From Williamsia soli (GTDB lineage: Bacteria > Actinomycetota > Actinomycetes > Mycobacteriales > Mycobacteriaceae): 64,000 nucleotides of DNA. A program made the position numbers and the translations under genes. The notes under the pieces are model-generated. The model did no database searches and was not told the DNA's origin. It saw only the letters and a program-made list of their open reading frames with translations. This document shows, piece by piece, positions 8,603 to 18,133 of the stretch. Every line of letters starts with the position of its first letter. Position 1 is the stretch's first letter. The stretch covers positions 558,001 to 622,000 of the forward strand of contig NZ_JAFRDR010000001.1 in the NCBI RefSeq assembly GCF_017377795.1, given 5' to 3'.

Positions 8603-10360
8603 CTAGTGCCTGGGCGTCAGATTCGCCAGCCGCACCCGCTGTAGATGCTCGTGCACCAAGGGCACCGCCGAGGCGCCCTCACCGCTCGCCGATGCGACTC
8701 GCTTCATCGATCCGCTCCGCACGTCGCCGACCGCGAAGATCCCCGGCACGGTCGTCTCCAGGAACGCCGGTGGAACGCCGTCCTGCCAGTACTGCTTCGG
8801 CATCGAGCGGCCGGTGACCAGGAAGCCGTGCTCGTCGCGCTTGATCGAGCGAGGTATCCAGTCACACGTCGGGGCGGCACCCAGCAGCAGGAACAGTCCT
8901 GACGCATCGACCCGCTCGGATATCCCGGTCGTGTTGTTGCACAGTTCGAGCCATTCGAGGTGGCCTTCGCCGCCGCCGTCCACCACTTCGGTGTGGCCCT
9001 TCACCGTGATGCACGGGCTCGCCTCGATCTCTCGGATGAGGTAGTCCGACATGGTCTCGGTCAGCGACTCTCGCCGGATCGCGATCGTCACCGACTTGGC
9101 GAACCGCGACAGGTGCATCGCGGCCTGCCCGGCGGAGTTTCCGCCGCCGACCACCACGACATCGCGTCCGGTCATCTCGCGGGCAGCGCTGGTGGCGGCC
9201 CCGTAATAAACGCCCGACCCGACGAGGTCCTCGCATCCGCGGACGCCGAAACGGCGGTAGGCGACGCCGGTGGCGATGACGATGGCGCGGGCGCAGATAC
9301 GGGCGTCGCCGACCCGGACGTGGTGGTGGTCGTACTCGTCGTTGATCTCGATCTCGGTGACGCCCTCACCGGAGAAGAACTGTGCCCCGAAGCGGCTGGC
9401 CTGGATCCGGGCGCGCTGGGCGAGGCGCATGCCGGAGATGCCGCGGGGGAATCCCAGGTAGTTGCGAATCATCGAGCTGGTGCCCGCCTGTCCACCGATG
9501 GCACCCTGCTCGATGACGGTGGTGGTGAGTCCTTCGGAGGCACCGTAGACGGCCGCGGCCAACCCGGCAGGCCCGGCCCCGATCACCAGGAGATCGGCGA
9601 CCGTGCCCTCGGGGATCTTGTCGGGGGTGCCGTAGATGGTGGCCGCGACCTCGCCGACCGTCGGACGGGACAGCGGTGGTTTGCCGAGCCGGCTCAGCAC
9701 CGGCAATTCCGAGTCGCCTTCGACAGACGCCAGGATGTCGCGCCCCACTACGGAATCCGGGTGATGGATCTCCACCGGCATGCCCATCCGGTCGAGGAAA
9801 TCGCGGATCGCCGAGAGCTCAGGTGATGGCCCGTCGGCAACGATCTGCAGGTACGCGACCTCGGGGGCGGCCACCGACCAACCCCAGTCCGACAGGTACT
9901 CGACGATCGCGGTATGGAACTCCTCGTCGCGTTGTCCGCGCGGGATGCCGAGGTAGGTGTCGTAGCGACCCTCTGCGACGCCGGTGCGCAGCTCGTCGAA
10001 GGAATCGCCGAACCGGATCGCAGGTATCAGTGCCACGCGCCGCGCCGAGGGGACGACGAACCGCAGCTTCTGGAGCAGGGCGTCGCCGTGCCAGTCACCG
10101 AGATCACCGAGTTCGATGAGGAACAGGGCGATCGGCACCTTCTTGGCGAGCAGGCTCTTGGTCAGTTCGAGGCATTCGCCGCCGGTCGCGGCGAACTTGA
10201 TGGTGTAGTCGCGGCCGTAGCGGCTGCGGATCTCGTCGATGACGGTGTTGCGGGCGCCCTCGGTCGCCGAGAGGATGATCGCCGGGGTCAGACGCTCGTT
10301 TGCATCCGCGACATAGAGGGCGGCGTCCGCCTGGAGATCGAAGGAAGAGTCAGAAGTCAC
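8603..10360 (-). CDS. Thioredoxin-reductase-like flavoprotein fused to a receiver-like domain
   Basis: This 585-residue protein appears to have three parts. Residues about 24-165 look like a response-regulator receiver fold (AIILSATEGARN at the start, LFLIEL in the strand that would carry the Asp). Residues 168-245 look like a thioredoxin/glutaredoxin-like domain (LPVLSRLGKPPLSRPTVGEVA). Residues 255-585 are thioredoxin-reductase-like, with FAD motif GAGPAG at 261-266, GGQAG at 289-293 and NADPH motif GGGNSAG. The redox CxxC expected after the first Rossmann half is replaced by YYGAATS (about 385-391), so it cannot reduce thioredoxin in the usual way. The GTG start at 10360 is preceded by TAGATT six bases upstream. 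Role unknown; FAD-dependent oxidation or sensing is plausible. Confidence 0.83.
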   Translation of the reverse strand: MTSDSSFDLQADAALYVADANERLTPAIILSATEGARNTVIDEIRSRYGRDYTIKFAATGGECLELTKSLLAKKVPIALFLIELGDLGDWHGDALLQKLRFVVPSARRVALIPAIRFGDSFDELRTGVAEGRYDTYLGIPRGQRDEEFHTAIVEYLSDWGWSVAAPEVAYLQIVADGPSPELSAIRDFLDRMGMPVEIHHPDSVVGRDILASVEGDSELPVLSRLGKPPLSRPTVGEVAATIYGTPDKIPEGTVADLLVIGAGPAGLAAAVYGASEGLTTTVIEQGAIGGQAGTSSMIRNYLGFPRGISGMRLAQRARIQASRFGAQFFSGEGVTEIEINDEYDHHHVRVGDARICARAIVIATGVAYRRFGVRGCEDLVGSGVYYGAATSAAREMTGRDVVVVGGGNSAGQAAMHLSRFAKSVTIAIRRESLTETMSDYLIREIEASPCITVKGHTEVVDGGGEGHLEWLELCNNTTGISERVDASGLFLLLGAAPTCDWIPRSIKRDEHGFLVTGRSMPKQYWQDGVPPAFLETTVPGIFAVGDVRSGSMKRVASASGEGASAVPLVHEHLQRVRLANLTPRH

Positions 10361-10372
10361 CCGTCAAATCTA
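10361..10372 (-). promoter_or_regulatory. -10 box of a leaderless promoter
   Basis: Read leftward, TAGATT (10372-10367) is followed by six bases and the GTG start at 10360. This fits a TANNNT box with a start codon at the 5' end of the transcript. Confidence 0.45.
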
Positions 10373-10483
10373 ATGGCCCGTTCGGGTCAGCGTGAGCGCA
10401 AGTGTTTCCGGCACCGCCCGGCCGCCGGAAGATCGGTCGGGTCCGGGGTATCCGTCGTCCTTCCCGGCGAGAGGTTGGCATCG

Positions 10484-11905
10484 ATGTCGCGCACCATCCG
10501 GTTCAACGCGTTCGACATGAACTGCGTCGCTCACCAGTCCCCGGGGTTGTGGCGCCACCCGGAGGACCGGTCGTGGGACTACAACACCCTCGACTACTGG
10601 GTCGACCTCGCCAAGGCGCTGGAGGTCGGTGGGTTCGACGGTCTGTTCATCGCTGACGTCCTCGGCACCTACGACGTCTTCGCGGGCACGGACGAGGCCG
10701 CGATCCGGCAGGGCGCGCAGATCCCCGTGGCGGATCCGCTGCTGCTGGTGTCGGCGATGGCCCACGCCACCGAACACCTCGGCTTCGGGATCACCGCAGG
10801 CACCGGGTTCGAGCATCCCTACCCGTTCGCCCGCCGGCTCTCGACCCTCGATCATCTGACCCGCGGTCGCATCGGTTGGAACATCGTGACCGGTTATCTG
10901 CCGGCCGCAGCCCGGAACATGGGTGAGGTGGATCAGCTCGAGCACGATGCCCGCTACGACCACGCCGACGAGTACCTGACCGTCCTCTACAAACTCTGGG
11001 AGGGTTCGTGGGAGCGCGACGCCGTGCGCCGCGACAAGGATCATGGAGTCTTCGCCGACCCGGCCAAGGTCCACCACATCGGTCATCGAGGCGAGCACTT
11101 CAGCGTGCCGGGTATCCACCTGTCCGAGCCGTCGCCGCAGGGTTCGCCCGTGATCTACCAGGCCGGGGCGTCGCCGCGCGGGGTGAAGTTCGCGGCCGAG
11201 AATGCCGAGGCGATCTTCGTCGGAGCGCCCACGAAAGACATTCTGCGCAAGCTGGTCACGAATATCCGTGAGCAGTTGGTACGCGCGGGGCGCGGCGCCT
11301 ACGACGCCCGCATCTACACGTTGCTCACGATCATCACGGCCGAGACCGACGAGGCTGCCCGCACCAAGGCGGAGGAGTACCAGCGCTACGCGAGCGCCGA
11401 GGGCGCGCTTGTGTTCATGTCGGGATGGATGGGCATCGACCTGTCGCGCTACGACCTCGATGAACCGATCGGCAACGTCGAGAGCAACGCCATCCAGTCG
11501 GCCGTCGCCGCGTTCCAGCAGGCCTCCGACACCGGCAAGGAGTGGACGATCCGCGACATCGCGGCGTGGGGCGGCATCGGTGGGATGGGACCAGTCCTCG
11601 TGGGATCTGGTGACAGTGTCGCCGAACAACTGCTGGAGTGGGCCGAGGAGACCGACGTCGACGGTTTCAACCTCGCCTACGCCGTGACTCCCGGAACGTT
11701 CACCGATGTCATCGAGCATGTGGTGCCCGCCCTCGAGGCGCGTGGCGCCTACGACCGCGAGTATGTGCCCGGCACGCTTCGGCACAAACTCTTCGGCCAG
11801 GGCGATCTACTGCCCGATCACCATCGAGGTGCGAGTTTCCGGGTGGGCGGGGCGAACTCGACCGTCGATGATTCCCTGAGGCACGGGGCCGGGGTGCAGG
11901 CCTGA
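10484..11905 (+). CDS. FMN-dependent monooxygenase, NtaA/SnaA/DszA family
   Basis: A flavin-dependent monooxygenase of the bacterial luciferase superfamily, using FMNH2 from a separate reductase. The N-terminus RTIRFNAFDMNCVAHQSPGLW and the following W-rich segment, LTRGRIGWNIVT at about residues 125-136, and YQAGASPRG are hallmarks of the NtaA/SoxA/DszA group, which attack nitrilotriacetate, EDTA, dibenzothiophene sulfone and sulfonates. At 473 residues it is full length. The start is the ATG at 10484 with GAGAGG upstream. The SDR gene follows about 100 bp later on the same strand, and the sulfation operon lies next, so a sulfur-scavenging role is possible but unproven. Confidence 0.87.
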   Translation: MSRTIRFNAFDMNCVAHQSPGLWRHPEDRSWDYNTLDYWVDLAKALEVGGFDGLFIADVLGTYDVFAGTDEAAIRQGAQIPVADPLLLVSAMAHATEHLGFGITAGTGFEHPYPFARRLSTLDHLTRGRIGWNIVTGYLPAAARNMGEVDQLEHDARYDHADEYLTVLYKLWEGSWERDAVRRDKDHGVFADPAKVHHIGHRGEHFSVPGIHLSEPSPQGSPVIYQAGASPRGVKFAAENAEAIFVGAPTKDILRKLVTNIREQLVRAGRGAYDARIYTLLTIITAETDEAARTKAEEYQRYASAEGALVFMSGWMGIDLSRYDLDEPIGNVESNAIQSAVAAFQQASDTGKEWTIRDIAAWGGIGGMGPVLVGSGDSVAEQLLEWAEETDVDGFNLAYAVTPGTFTDVIEHVVPALEARGAYDREYVPGTLRHKLFGQGDLLPDHHRGASFRVGGANSTVDDSLRHGAGVQA

Positions 11906-12008
11906 GAAAAATCCGAGAACCACCGGCAGACGATCATGGCGATGACAGATGATCGGACGGAGGCAACCGCCGCATTCTTGGATTACGAGCACCGGAGTAT
12001 CGACGACG

Positions 12009-12767
12009 ATGACGCTTGATCTGTTCGACGTGAGTGGTAAGACCGCCCTGGTCACCGGCGGTACCAGCGGTATCGGGGCGATGATCGCCCACGGGCTTCT
12101 CGAACGCGGTGCCCGCGTGGTCATCGCCGGCCGCAAACCCGACGCACTGGAAGAGGCACGCGCTGCGGGTCTGACCGCGCTGCAGGCGAACCTCTCCACG
12201 CCCGAAGGCTGTCGTGAACTGGCAGAACAGGTCGCGGCAGAGGTGGACGGTCTGGACATCCTCGTGAACAACGCAGGCGCGACCTGGGGTGCGCCGCTGG
12301 ACGAGTTCCCCGACGCGGCCTGGGACCGAGTGCTCAAGCTCAACGTGCAGGCACCGTTCACCTTGACCCAAGCGCTACTCCCACAGCTGAGTCGTGCTGC
12401 GACGGCAGAGAATCCGTCGCGGGTGATCAACATCGGCAGCATCGACGGGATCCGGGTGCCCCGTACGGCGTCTTATTCCTATTCGTCGAGCAAGGCGGCC
12501 ATCCACCAACTGACCCGGCACCTCGCCCGCGACCTCGGCCCTCGCAACGTCACCGTCAATGCCATCGCACCGGGACCGTTCGAGTCCAAGATGATGGCCC
12601 CGATCCTGGCCGAGCTGCGGGACGAGGTGGAAGCAGCATCACCGCTCGGCCGCATCGGCAGGCCCGACGACGTGGTCGGCGCCGTGGTGTATTTGTCCAG
12701 TCGAGCAGGTAGCTACCTCACCGGTGCGGTGATCCCGGTCGACGGGGGCATAGCCACCACCCTTTGA
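12009..12767 (+). CDS. Short-chain dehydrogenase/reductase (RhlG-like)
   Basis: NAD(P)-dependent classical SDR of 252 residues. The cofactor motif TGGTSGIG is near residue 15, NNAG near residue 86, and the catalytic residues are Ser in NIGSIDG and Tyr/Lys in SYSYSSSKAA. The C-terminal VIPVDGGIATTL is standard. I prefer the ATG at 12009, where homology to the family begins; an upstream ATG at 11949 adds 20 non-family residues. Substrate unknown. It is on the same strand as the DszA-type monooxygenase and converges on the sulfatase with only 17 bp between stops. Confidence 0.88.
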   Translation: MTLDLFDVSGKTALVTGGTSGIGAMIAHGLLERGARVVIAGRKPDALEEARAAGLTALQANLSTPEGCRELAEQVAAEVDGLDILVNNAGATWGAPLDEFPDAAWDRVLKLNVQAPFTLTQALLPQLSRAATAENPSRVINIGSIDGIRVPRTASYSYSSSKAAIHQLTRHLARDLGPRNVTVNAIAPGPFESKMMAPILAELRDEVEAASPLGRIGRPDDVVGAVVYLSSRAGSYLTGAVIPVDGGIATTL

Positions 12768-12784
12768 CCGGGCGGGCGTGATCG

Positions 12785-14191
12785 TCACCCGGTGGCGCGG
12801 GTCTCCGCGGTCTTGAGCTGACGATCGCGACCCTTGGGCGAGCGGGGCACGGCTTCCTTGTCGCCGAGGGTGGCCTTGTACCGATGCATGAACTCGGCGG
12901 CGATGGCACTGCCCTCGGCGTCACTGGTCACCGTGTCTCCCAGCTTCTCCTGCCATTCGTGTAGCCGGTTCTCGAGCTCGTTCTGCACCTCGGCGTACGC
13001 GGGGTCACCGGCGAGGTTGTTCACCTCACCCGGATCCGAGCGCAGGTCGTAGAGTTCTTTGGCACTGCGTGGACCCAGGTGTGAGCCACCGAGCGCCCGG
13101 CCCGAAGGACTGTCAGCGATGTCGAGAGGTAGCTCCAGGGCGCTCCGGGACGCGAAGTTCTCGATGAAGCTGTAGTCGACCGTACGAATCGCGCGGATCG
13201 GGTCGTAGCTGTCGTGATAGTTCTTCTGCGTGAAGACCGCATCGCGGACCACGGTCTCCCGGTCGGCGCCGGAGAGGACGCCGGCATGGGAGACACCCTC
13301 GACCTCGTCTGGGACGTCGACCCCGAGGAGGTCGAGCAACGTCGGGACGAGGTCGACGCCGCTGAAGAGTCCTTCGTAGCGCACCGGTGCGATCGACCGC
13401 GAGCGTGGCGGGCGCACTATGAATGAGATGCCCGTGCCACGGTCGTACAACGTCGATTTCGCGCCGGGGAAGGCCTCGCCGTGATCGGTGAAGAAGACCA
13501 CCCAGGTGTTCTCTGCGAACCCGGACGCGTCGAGCGCTTCGAGGAGGCGCCCGGTCGCGATGTCGGCGACCTCGATGCTGCCGTGGAACGCCGCGAGGTC
13601 GCCGCGGACCTCTGCGGTGTCGGGTAGGTAGTCGGGGACGTCGAAGCCGTTGGGGTCGGGCACGGGGTAGCGGTCGGGTGAGTACGGCCGATGCACCTCG
13701 AAGAAACCCGTGTTCAGCAAGAACGGCGTGTGGTCGCCCGAGTCGCGGGTTTGCGCTGTGGCCTTGAGCCATTCCTCCGCGCGGTCCACTACGTAGTCGC
13801 AGTCGGAATCGGTGACGTCGTAGTCGTCGTACCCGAGCCGTCCGGGCACCGCGGATTCGTGCTGCATGCCGAAGAGTGCACTTGTCCAGCCGTTGGCGCC
13901 CAGGATCTGAGGCAGCGTTCGGACACCTTCGCGGTACTCCCAACCGTGATGCGCGAGCCCGACGACACCGTTGCTGTGTGGATAGCGGCCGGTCAGCAAC
14001 GAGCCGCGAGACGGTGAGCAGAGCGGTGCGGTCGCATGCGCCGCGGTGAGGAGGACACCCTCCGCCGCGAGTCGCTCGAGATTGGGGCAGTGGGCCCCGG
14101 ACGCCCCGTAAAGCTCCAGATGGCGGCCCAGATCGTGCCAATGGACCAAGAGAACGTTCTCTTTACCTGCGGAGGCTTCATCGCCTGTCAT
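12785..14191 (-). CDS. Sulfatase (formylglycine type)
   Basis: Arylsulfatase-family hydrolase that removes sulfate from an ester or N-sulfate. The formylglycine signature C-S-P-S-R is in LCSPSRGSLLTGRYP, where Cys is converted to formylglycine. A second metal motif, FFTDHGEAF, and the DRGTGI segment are present. The first metal motif is WHDLGRH with a single Asp instead of the usual DD pair, as in the heparan-N-sulfatase-like branch. The start is the ATG at 14191 with AAGGG about nine bases upstream (468 residues); no signal peptide is seen, so it probably acts in the cytoplasm. It lies 127 bp downstream of cysNC on the same strand, so its natural substrate may be the product of the sulfotransferase operon. 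Confidence 0.88.
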   Translation of the reverse strand: MTGDEASAGKENVLLVHWHDLGRHLELYGASGAHCPNLERLAAEGVLLTAAHATAPLCSPSRGSLLTGRYPHSNGVVGLAHHGWEYREGVRTLPQILGANGWTSALFGMQHESAVPGRLGYDDYDVTDSDCDYVVDRAEEWLKATAQTRDSGDHTPFLLNTGFFEVHRPYSPDRYPVPDPNGFDVPDYLPDTAEVRGDLAAFHGSIEVADIATGRLLEALDASGFAENTWVVFFTDHGEAFPGAKSTLYDRGTGISFIVRPPRSRSIAPVRYEGLFSGVDLVPTLLDLLGVDVPDEVEGVSHAGVLSGADRETVVRDAVFTQKNYHDSYDPIRAIRTVDYSFIENFASRSALELPLDIADSPSGRALGGSHLGPRSAKELYDLRSDPGEVNNLAGDPAYAEVQNELENRLHEWQEKLGDTVTSDAEGSAIAAEFMHRYKATLGDKEAVPRSPKGRDRQLKTAETRATG

Positions 14192-14318
14192 ACACGTCAA
14201 CCCTTCGGCCGTGAACCCGGCCTCCTGCACGCTGCCGCTGCTTGGCCGCGTTTCTCCTCGAGGCTATCTCTCGTATGTTTCGTGGTCGATTTGCGATCGC
14301 GATGATCGAAAGTAGCTT

Positions 14319-16247
14319 TCACGCACGGGTGGTCGGTGCCCTGGTTTCCAACACCGCCAAGATCTGCGTCACCAGTGCGTCGAGATCTGCACCGGTGGTG
14401 TCCACCACGAGGTCGGGATTCTCGGGCACCTCGTAGGGCGCATCGATGCCGGTGAGGCCCTTGAGTTCGCCCGCGCGGGCCCGCTTGTAGAGGCCCTTCG
14501 GGTCGCGGCGTTCGCATTCGGCGAGTGGGGTCGCGACGTGGATCTCGATGAAGGGCAGTCCGGCCGCGTCGTTGAGTGTTCGCGCGATCTCGCGGTCTGA
14601 TTCCAGCGGTGACACCAGAGACGCGATCGCGACCACACCCGCGTCGGCGAACAGCCGGGTCAGGTGCCCCACACGGCGGATGTTCTCGGCGCGATCTCCA
14701 GGGGAGAAGCCCAGATCGTCGGACAGTCCGTGGCGGACGTTGTCGCCGTCGAGCAGGTAGGCAACTCTGCCGGATTCGACGAGCGCGCGTTCGAGGCCGA
14801 CCGCGAGGGTGGACTTGCCAGAGGCGGGCAGGCCGGTGAGCCACACCGTCGCACCGCGCTGCCCGACAGTTGTCCAGCGATGGCCACGATCGAGCGACGA
14901 CGGATGCCACTTGACGTCGTTACGCGTGCGCTCACCTGGCTTGACCTCTCGGGCCTCCAAGATCGTGCCGGCACCCACGGTGTCGTTCGAGTTCTCGTCG
15001 ATCAGGATGAACGCGCCTGCGTCCTGGTTCCCGGCGTATCGGTCGGCGACCACCACCGAGCTGGTGCGCAGGGTGACGGTCCCGATGTCGTTCAGCGACA
15101 ACTCGATCGGGTTCTGGTCGATCTCCAGGGTCTCGGGATCGAGCCGGCTGTGCAGCTCCTGGACCGTGGCGCGGACCGTGCGGGTGGTGTGCTTGAGTGC
15201 CAACCGGTCCCCCGCGCGCAGTGGACTGTCCGCGAACCAGCAGAGATTGACCACGAGTTCCCTTGCGAGGACCGGCAGTTCGGTGGCGTCGGCGGACACG
15301 AGCACATCCCCGCGGCCGACATCGATGTCGTCGGCGAGTTCGACGGACACCGACAGCGGTGCCACCGCGATGTCGCGGGTGTCGTCGAGGGTGTCCAGGG
15401 CGGTCACCGTGCTCTGCGTGCCCGCGGGCAGGACAGCGACGCGATCACCGACGGACAGTGTTCCGGCAGACAGTCGTCCGGTGTACCGCCGACGCTCCTC
15501 TGCGCTCGGACGCGAAACCCATTGGATGGGCAGACGCAGCTCGTCGACAGCGGCGTGCGGAGCCTTGAGGTCGATGTCCTCGAGGTGACCGAGCAGGGTC
15601 GGGCCGTCATACCACGGCGTCCGCGTCGAACGGTGCACGACGTTGTCGCCGTCGCGGGCTGCCACCGGGACCACGGTGAGGTCGGATACCCCGAGTCGGT
15701 GTGCCAGAGCGTGCAATTCGGATTCGAGCTCCCGGAAGCGCGCCTCGTCGTAGTCGACGAGATCGATCTTGTTCACCGCGGCGACGAGGTGCGGAACCCC
15801 GAGCAGGGAGGCGATTCGAGCATGCCTGCGGGTCTGGCGCAACACTCCGGCTCGCGCGTCCACGAGCAGGACGGCGACGTGGGCGTTGGATGCGCCGGTG
15901 AACATGTTGCGGGTGTAGCGCTCATGGCCCGGGGTGTCGGCGAGGATGTAGTTGCGCGACGGGGTGGAGAAGAAACGATAGGCGACATCGATCGTGATGC
16001 CCTGTTCCCGCTCGGCCCGCAAACCATCGGACAGTGCTGCGAGATCGACGCCGCCACCGACGTCGGTCACCGACTCGAGATGGTCGAGCGGCAGGCTGTC
16101 GGTGTCCAGGAGGAGCCGCCCGATCAGGGTGCTCTTGCCGTCGTCGACAGATCCGGCGGTGGCCAGCCGCAGTAGCTGGCGCGGGGGATGGTCGGTGAGA
16201 TCTGCTGTGATCTCGGGTGTTTCACTCAGCTCGGTTGTCTCGCTCAT
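14319..16247 (-). CDS. cysNC: Bifunctional sulfate adenylyltransferase GTPase subunit / APS kinase
   Basis: Makes PAPS, the activated sulfate donor. Residues about 25-445 are CysN, with P-loop GSVDDGKST, the GTPase motif DTPGHERYTRN and NKID. CysN drives adenylylation of sulfate together with CysD. Residues about 460-642 are CysC (APS kinase), with P-loop GLPASGKST, LLDGDNVRHGLS and KGLYKRARAGELKG. The fused form is normal in mycobacteria and relatives. The start ATG overlaps the cysD stop by one base (TGATG). PAPS produced here probably feeds the sulfotransferase two genes upstream. Confidence 0.96.
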   Translation of the reverse strand: MSETTELSETPEITADLTDHPPRQLLRLATAGSVDDGKSTLIGRLLLDTDSLPLDHLESVTDVGGGVDLAALSDGLRAEREQGITIDVAYRFFSTPSRNYILADTPGHERYTRNMFTGASNAHVAVLLVDARAGVLRQTRRHARIASLLGVPHLVAAVNKIDLVDYDEARFRELESELHALAHRLGVSDLTVVPVAARDGDNVVHRSTRTPWYDGPTLLGHLEDIDLKAPHAAVDELRLPIQWVSRPSAEERRRYTGRLSAGTLSVGDRVAVLPAGTQSTVTALDTLDDTRDIAVAPLSVSVELADDIDVGRGDVLVSADATELPVLARELVVNLCWFADSPLRAGDRLALKHTTRTVRATVQELHSRLDPETLEIDQNPIELSLNDIGTVTLRTSSVVVADRYAGNQDAGAFILIDENSNDTVGAGTILEAREVKPGERTRNDVKWHPSSLDRGHRWTTVGQRGATVWLTGLPASGKSTLAVGLERALVESGRVAYLLDGDNVRHGLSDDLGFSPGDRAENIRRVGHLTRLFADAGVVAIASLVSPLESDREIARTLNDAAGLPFIEIHVATPLAECERRDPKGLYKRARAGELKGLTGIDAPYEVPENPDLVVDTTGADLDALVTQILAVLETRAPTTRA

Positions 16248-17179
16248 CAGAAGTATCCCTCACGTTTGCGGTCTTCCATGGCTGCCTCGGAGGTACGGTC
16301 ATCGGCCCGGGTCTCGCCGCGCTCGGACACCACCGCCGCGGAGATCTCGTCGATGACCTGACTGATCTCGGTCGCGGTGGATCGGACGGCACCGGTGATG
16401 GTGAGATCACCGACGGTGCGGTACCGGACCCACTCGGTCTTCGCTGCCTCGTGCTCGGCGGGCTGGGTGAACTCGGATGTCGCCAACAGGATCCCGTCGC
16501 GTTCGAACACCTCACGCTCGTGTGCGAAGTAGATCGACGGCAGGTCGAGTTCCTCGAGTTCGATGTATCGCCAGATGTCGAGTTCGGTCCAGTTGCTCAG
16601 GGGGAACACCCGCACCTGCTCACCGCGGCGGATGCGGCCGTTGTACAGCGACCACGGCTCGGGTCGCTGGGCTCGCGGATCCCACTGGCCGAACTCGTCG
16701 CGAAAGCTCAGGACCCGTTCCTTGGCGCGGGCGCGTTCTTCGTCGCGGCGGGCGCCGCCGAAGGCCGCATCGAAACGTCCGGCGTCGAGCGCGTCGAGAA
16801 GTGTTCTGGTCTGCAAGCGATTCCGGGAACCGCTGGACCCGCCGATCTCAGTACTCCGACCGCTGTCGATCGCTTCTTGCACCGATCCGACGATCAACCT
16901 GTGGCCGCCTTCGGCGAGCCTGCGGTCTCGGAACTCGATGACCTCTGGGAAGTTGTGGCCGGTGTCGACGTGGAGGATGGGGAACGGTACGGGACTCGGC
17001 CGAAAGGCTTTCTCCGCCAGTCGGAGCAAGACGATGGAGTCCTTGCCGGCCGAAAACAACAGGACGGGTCTCTCGAGTTCGGCGACCACCTCGCGGATGA
17101 TGTGCACGGATTCGGCTTCGAGTGCGCGTAGTTCCTCGACCCTGCTGATGTGGGCGGGAAGAGTCTCGGTTGTGCTCAC
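16247..17179 (-). CDS. cysD: Sulfate adenylyltransferase subunit 2
   Basis: Catalytic ATP-sulfurylase subunit forming adenylyl-sulfate with CysN. The PP-loop [20 protein letters not shown] lies at about residues 38-57, and [16 protein letters not shown] and the C-terminal EDRKREGYF are family landmarks. I chose the GTG at 17179 because it overlaps the stop of the sulfotransferase gene (GTGA); the longer frame to 17227 would run into that gene. The product is 310 residues, the expected size. Confidence 0.95.
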   Translation of the reverse strand: MSTTETLPAHISRVEELRALEAESVHIIREVVAELERPVLLFSAGKDSIVLLRLAEKAFRPSPVPFPILHVDTGHNFPEVIEFRDRRLAEGGHRLIVGSVQEAIDSGRSTEIGGSSGSRNRLQTRTLLDALDAGRFDAAFGGARRDEERARAKERVLSFRDEFGQWDPRAQRPEPWSLYNGRIRRGEQVRVFPLSNWTELDIWRYIELEELDLPSIYFAHEREVFERDGILLATSEFTQPAEHEAAKTEWVRYRTVGDLTITGAVRSTATEISQVIDEISAAVVSERGETRADDRTSEAAMEDRKREGYF

Positions 17180-18009
17180 AGCGGCAGACCTCTCGTTGCG
17201 GCGTCGTGGCGATAGCGCTCCGCCCACTCGTTCGAGCGGGCGTCGCCCTGCTTTTCCAGATCAGGCGGCGGGGCCGCGGCCGGGTCCAGACCGAGAGCCT
17301 CCAGAATGGTTGCCACCACCTTGGTGGTGTCGGCGGTCAGCTCCTCGTAGCCGACCTCGAACGGGGTGATGTCGTTGTCGGCGAACCATGCCCGCCATCC
17401 GGCCTCTTGATTCCGCAATTCGGTCACCAGATGGGCGATCCCGTCGGCGTTGTACTGCGCGAGCGCATCGCGCTCTGGGTCGGCCTTGCCCCGCCACACC
17501 CGCGTTTGTACCGCACGCCAAAAGGACACGGCCTGATCGACGACGTTCTCCCGGGAGACCTTGATCAGCAGCACATCGCCGAGTACGTCGTCGATGGCCG
17601 AACGCAGGTCGGACCCGGAACGCTCGGGTAGTCCGGCAGCCCAGCCGACGAGCAGCGGGGTCTGGTTCCACATGAGTTTGCCGCCCCAGACACCGTTGTC
17701 GCTGCGTCCGGCCTGCAATATCCGCTCCCGCCACTCCTGTGAGGTCTCCACGGCGGGGGTGCCCGGATCCAAGGGATCAAGGAGCGCGAGCACCTCCGGA
17801 TCGGTCACCTCCGCGAACCATTCGCGTGGCTGGGGAGCGGCACTCGTGGTCGGCAGGTACTGGAAGAACTCCTCCGGGTTACCGGCGATACCGGTGGCGC
17901 GGAGAGACTCGACGAGGAGCGTGCTGCCGCTGCGCTGAGACGCCAGCACGAGGTACGAGCCCCCCGGACCACTTTCGTGAGGGGTCGAGTTGTCGGGACG
18001 GGATGCCAT
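17176..18009 (-). CDS. stf0: Stf0-family sulfotransferase (trehalose 2-sulfotransferase)
   Basis: Transfers sulfate from PAPS to a sugar, trehalose in the characterised mycobacterial enzyme, where this starts sulfolipid synthesis. The PAPS 5'-phosphosulfate loop is seen in [18 protein letters not shown] (about residues 19-36). [19 protein letters not shown] and [20 protein letters not shown] match the Stf0 fold, and YEEL precedes the C-terminal helix. Length 277 residues is typical. It heads the operon with cysD and cysNC, so sulfate activation and transfer are co-expressed. Whether trehalose is the acceptor in this organism is inference. Confidence 0.9.
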   Translation of the reverse strand: MASRPDNSTPHESGPGGSYLVLASQRSGSTLLVESLRATGIAGNPEEFFQYLPTTSAAPQPREWFAEVTDPEVLALLDPLDPGTPAVETSQEWRERILQAGRSDNGVWGGKLMWNQTPLLVGWAAGLPERSGSDLRSAIDDVLGDVLLIKVSRENVVDQAVSFWRAVQTRVWRGKADPERDALAQYNADGIAHLVTELRNQEAGWRAWFADNDITPFEVGYEELTADTTKVVATILEALGLDPAAAPPPDLEKQGDARSNEWAERYRHDAATRGLPL

Positions 18010-18073
18010 GAACGTGACCTTAGCGGCCCCGAAAAGTCCGCGAACTCGATGAATCGGCCTGATCCAGATTATT

Positions 18074-18118
18074 GACCGACCGGCGATCCTGGGCTAGGAA
18101 TCAGGTGTCCGGTCGGTC
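18074..18118 (-). terminator. Hairpin downstream of the DUF7144-like gene
   Basis: A perfect 10-bp inverted repeat (GACCGACCGG with CCGGTCGGTC) encloses 25 bases that hold a smaller imperfect hairpin. It begins 16 bases after the stop of the leftward gene at 18134. There is no T-run, so termination is plausible but not certain. Confidence 0.4.
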
Positions 18119-18133
18119 GTCGCGGTCCGCAGA

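Noticed and set aside
11936-12019. 27-codon acidic frame just before the SDR at 12009
   Set aside because: No ribosome binding site and it overlaps the SDR start; it could be chance.
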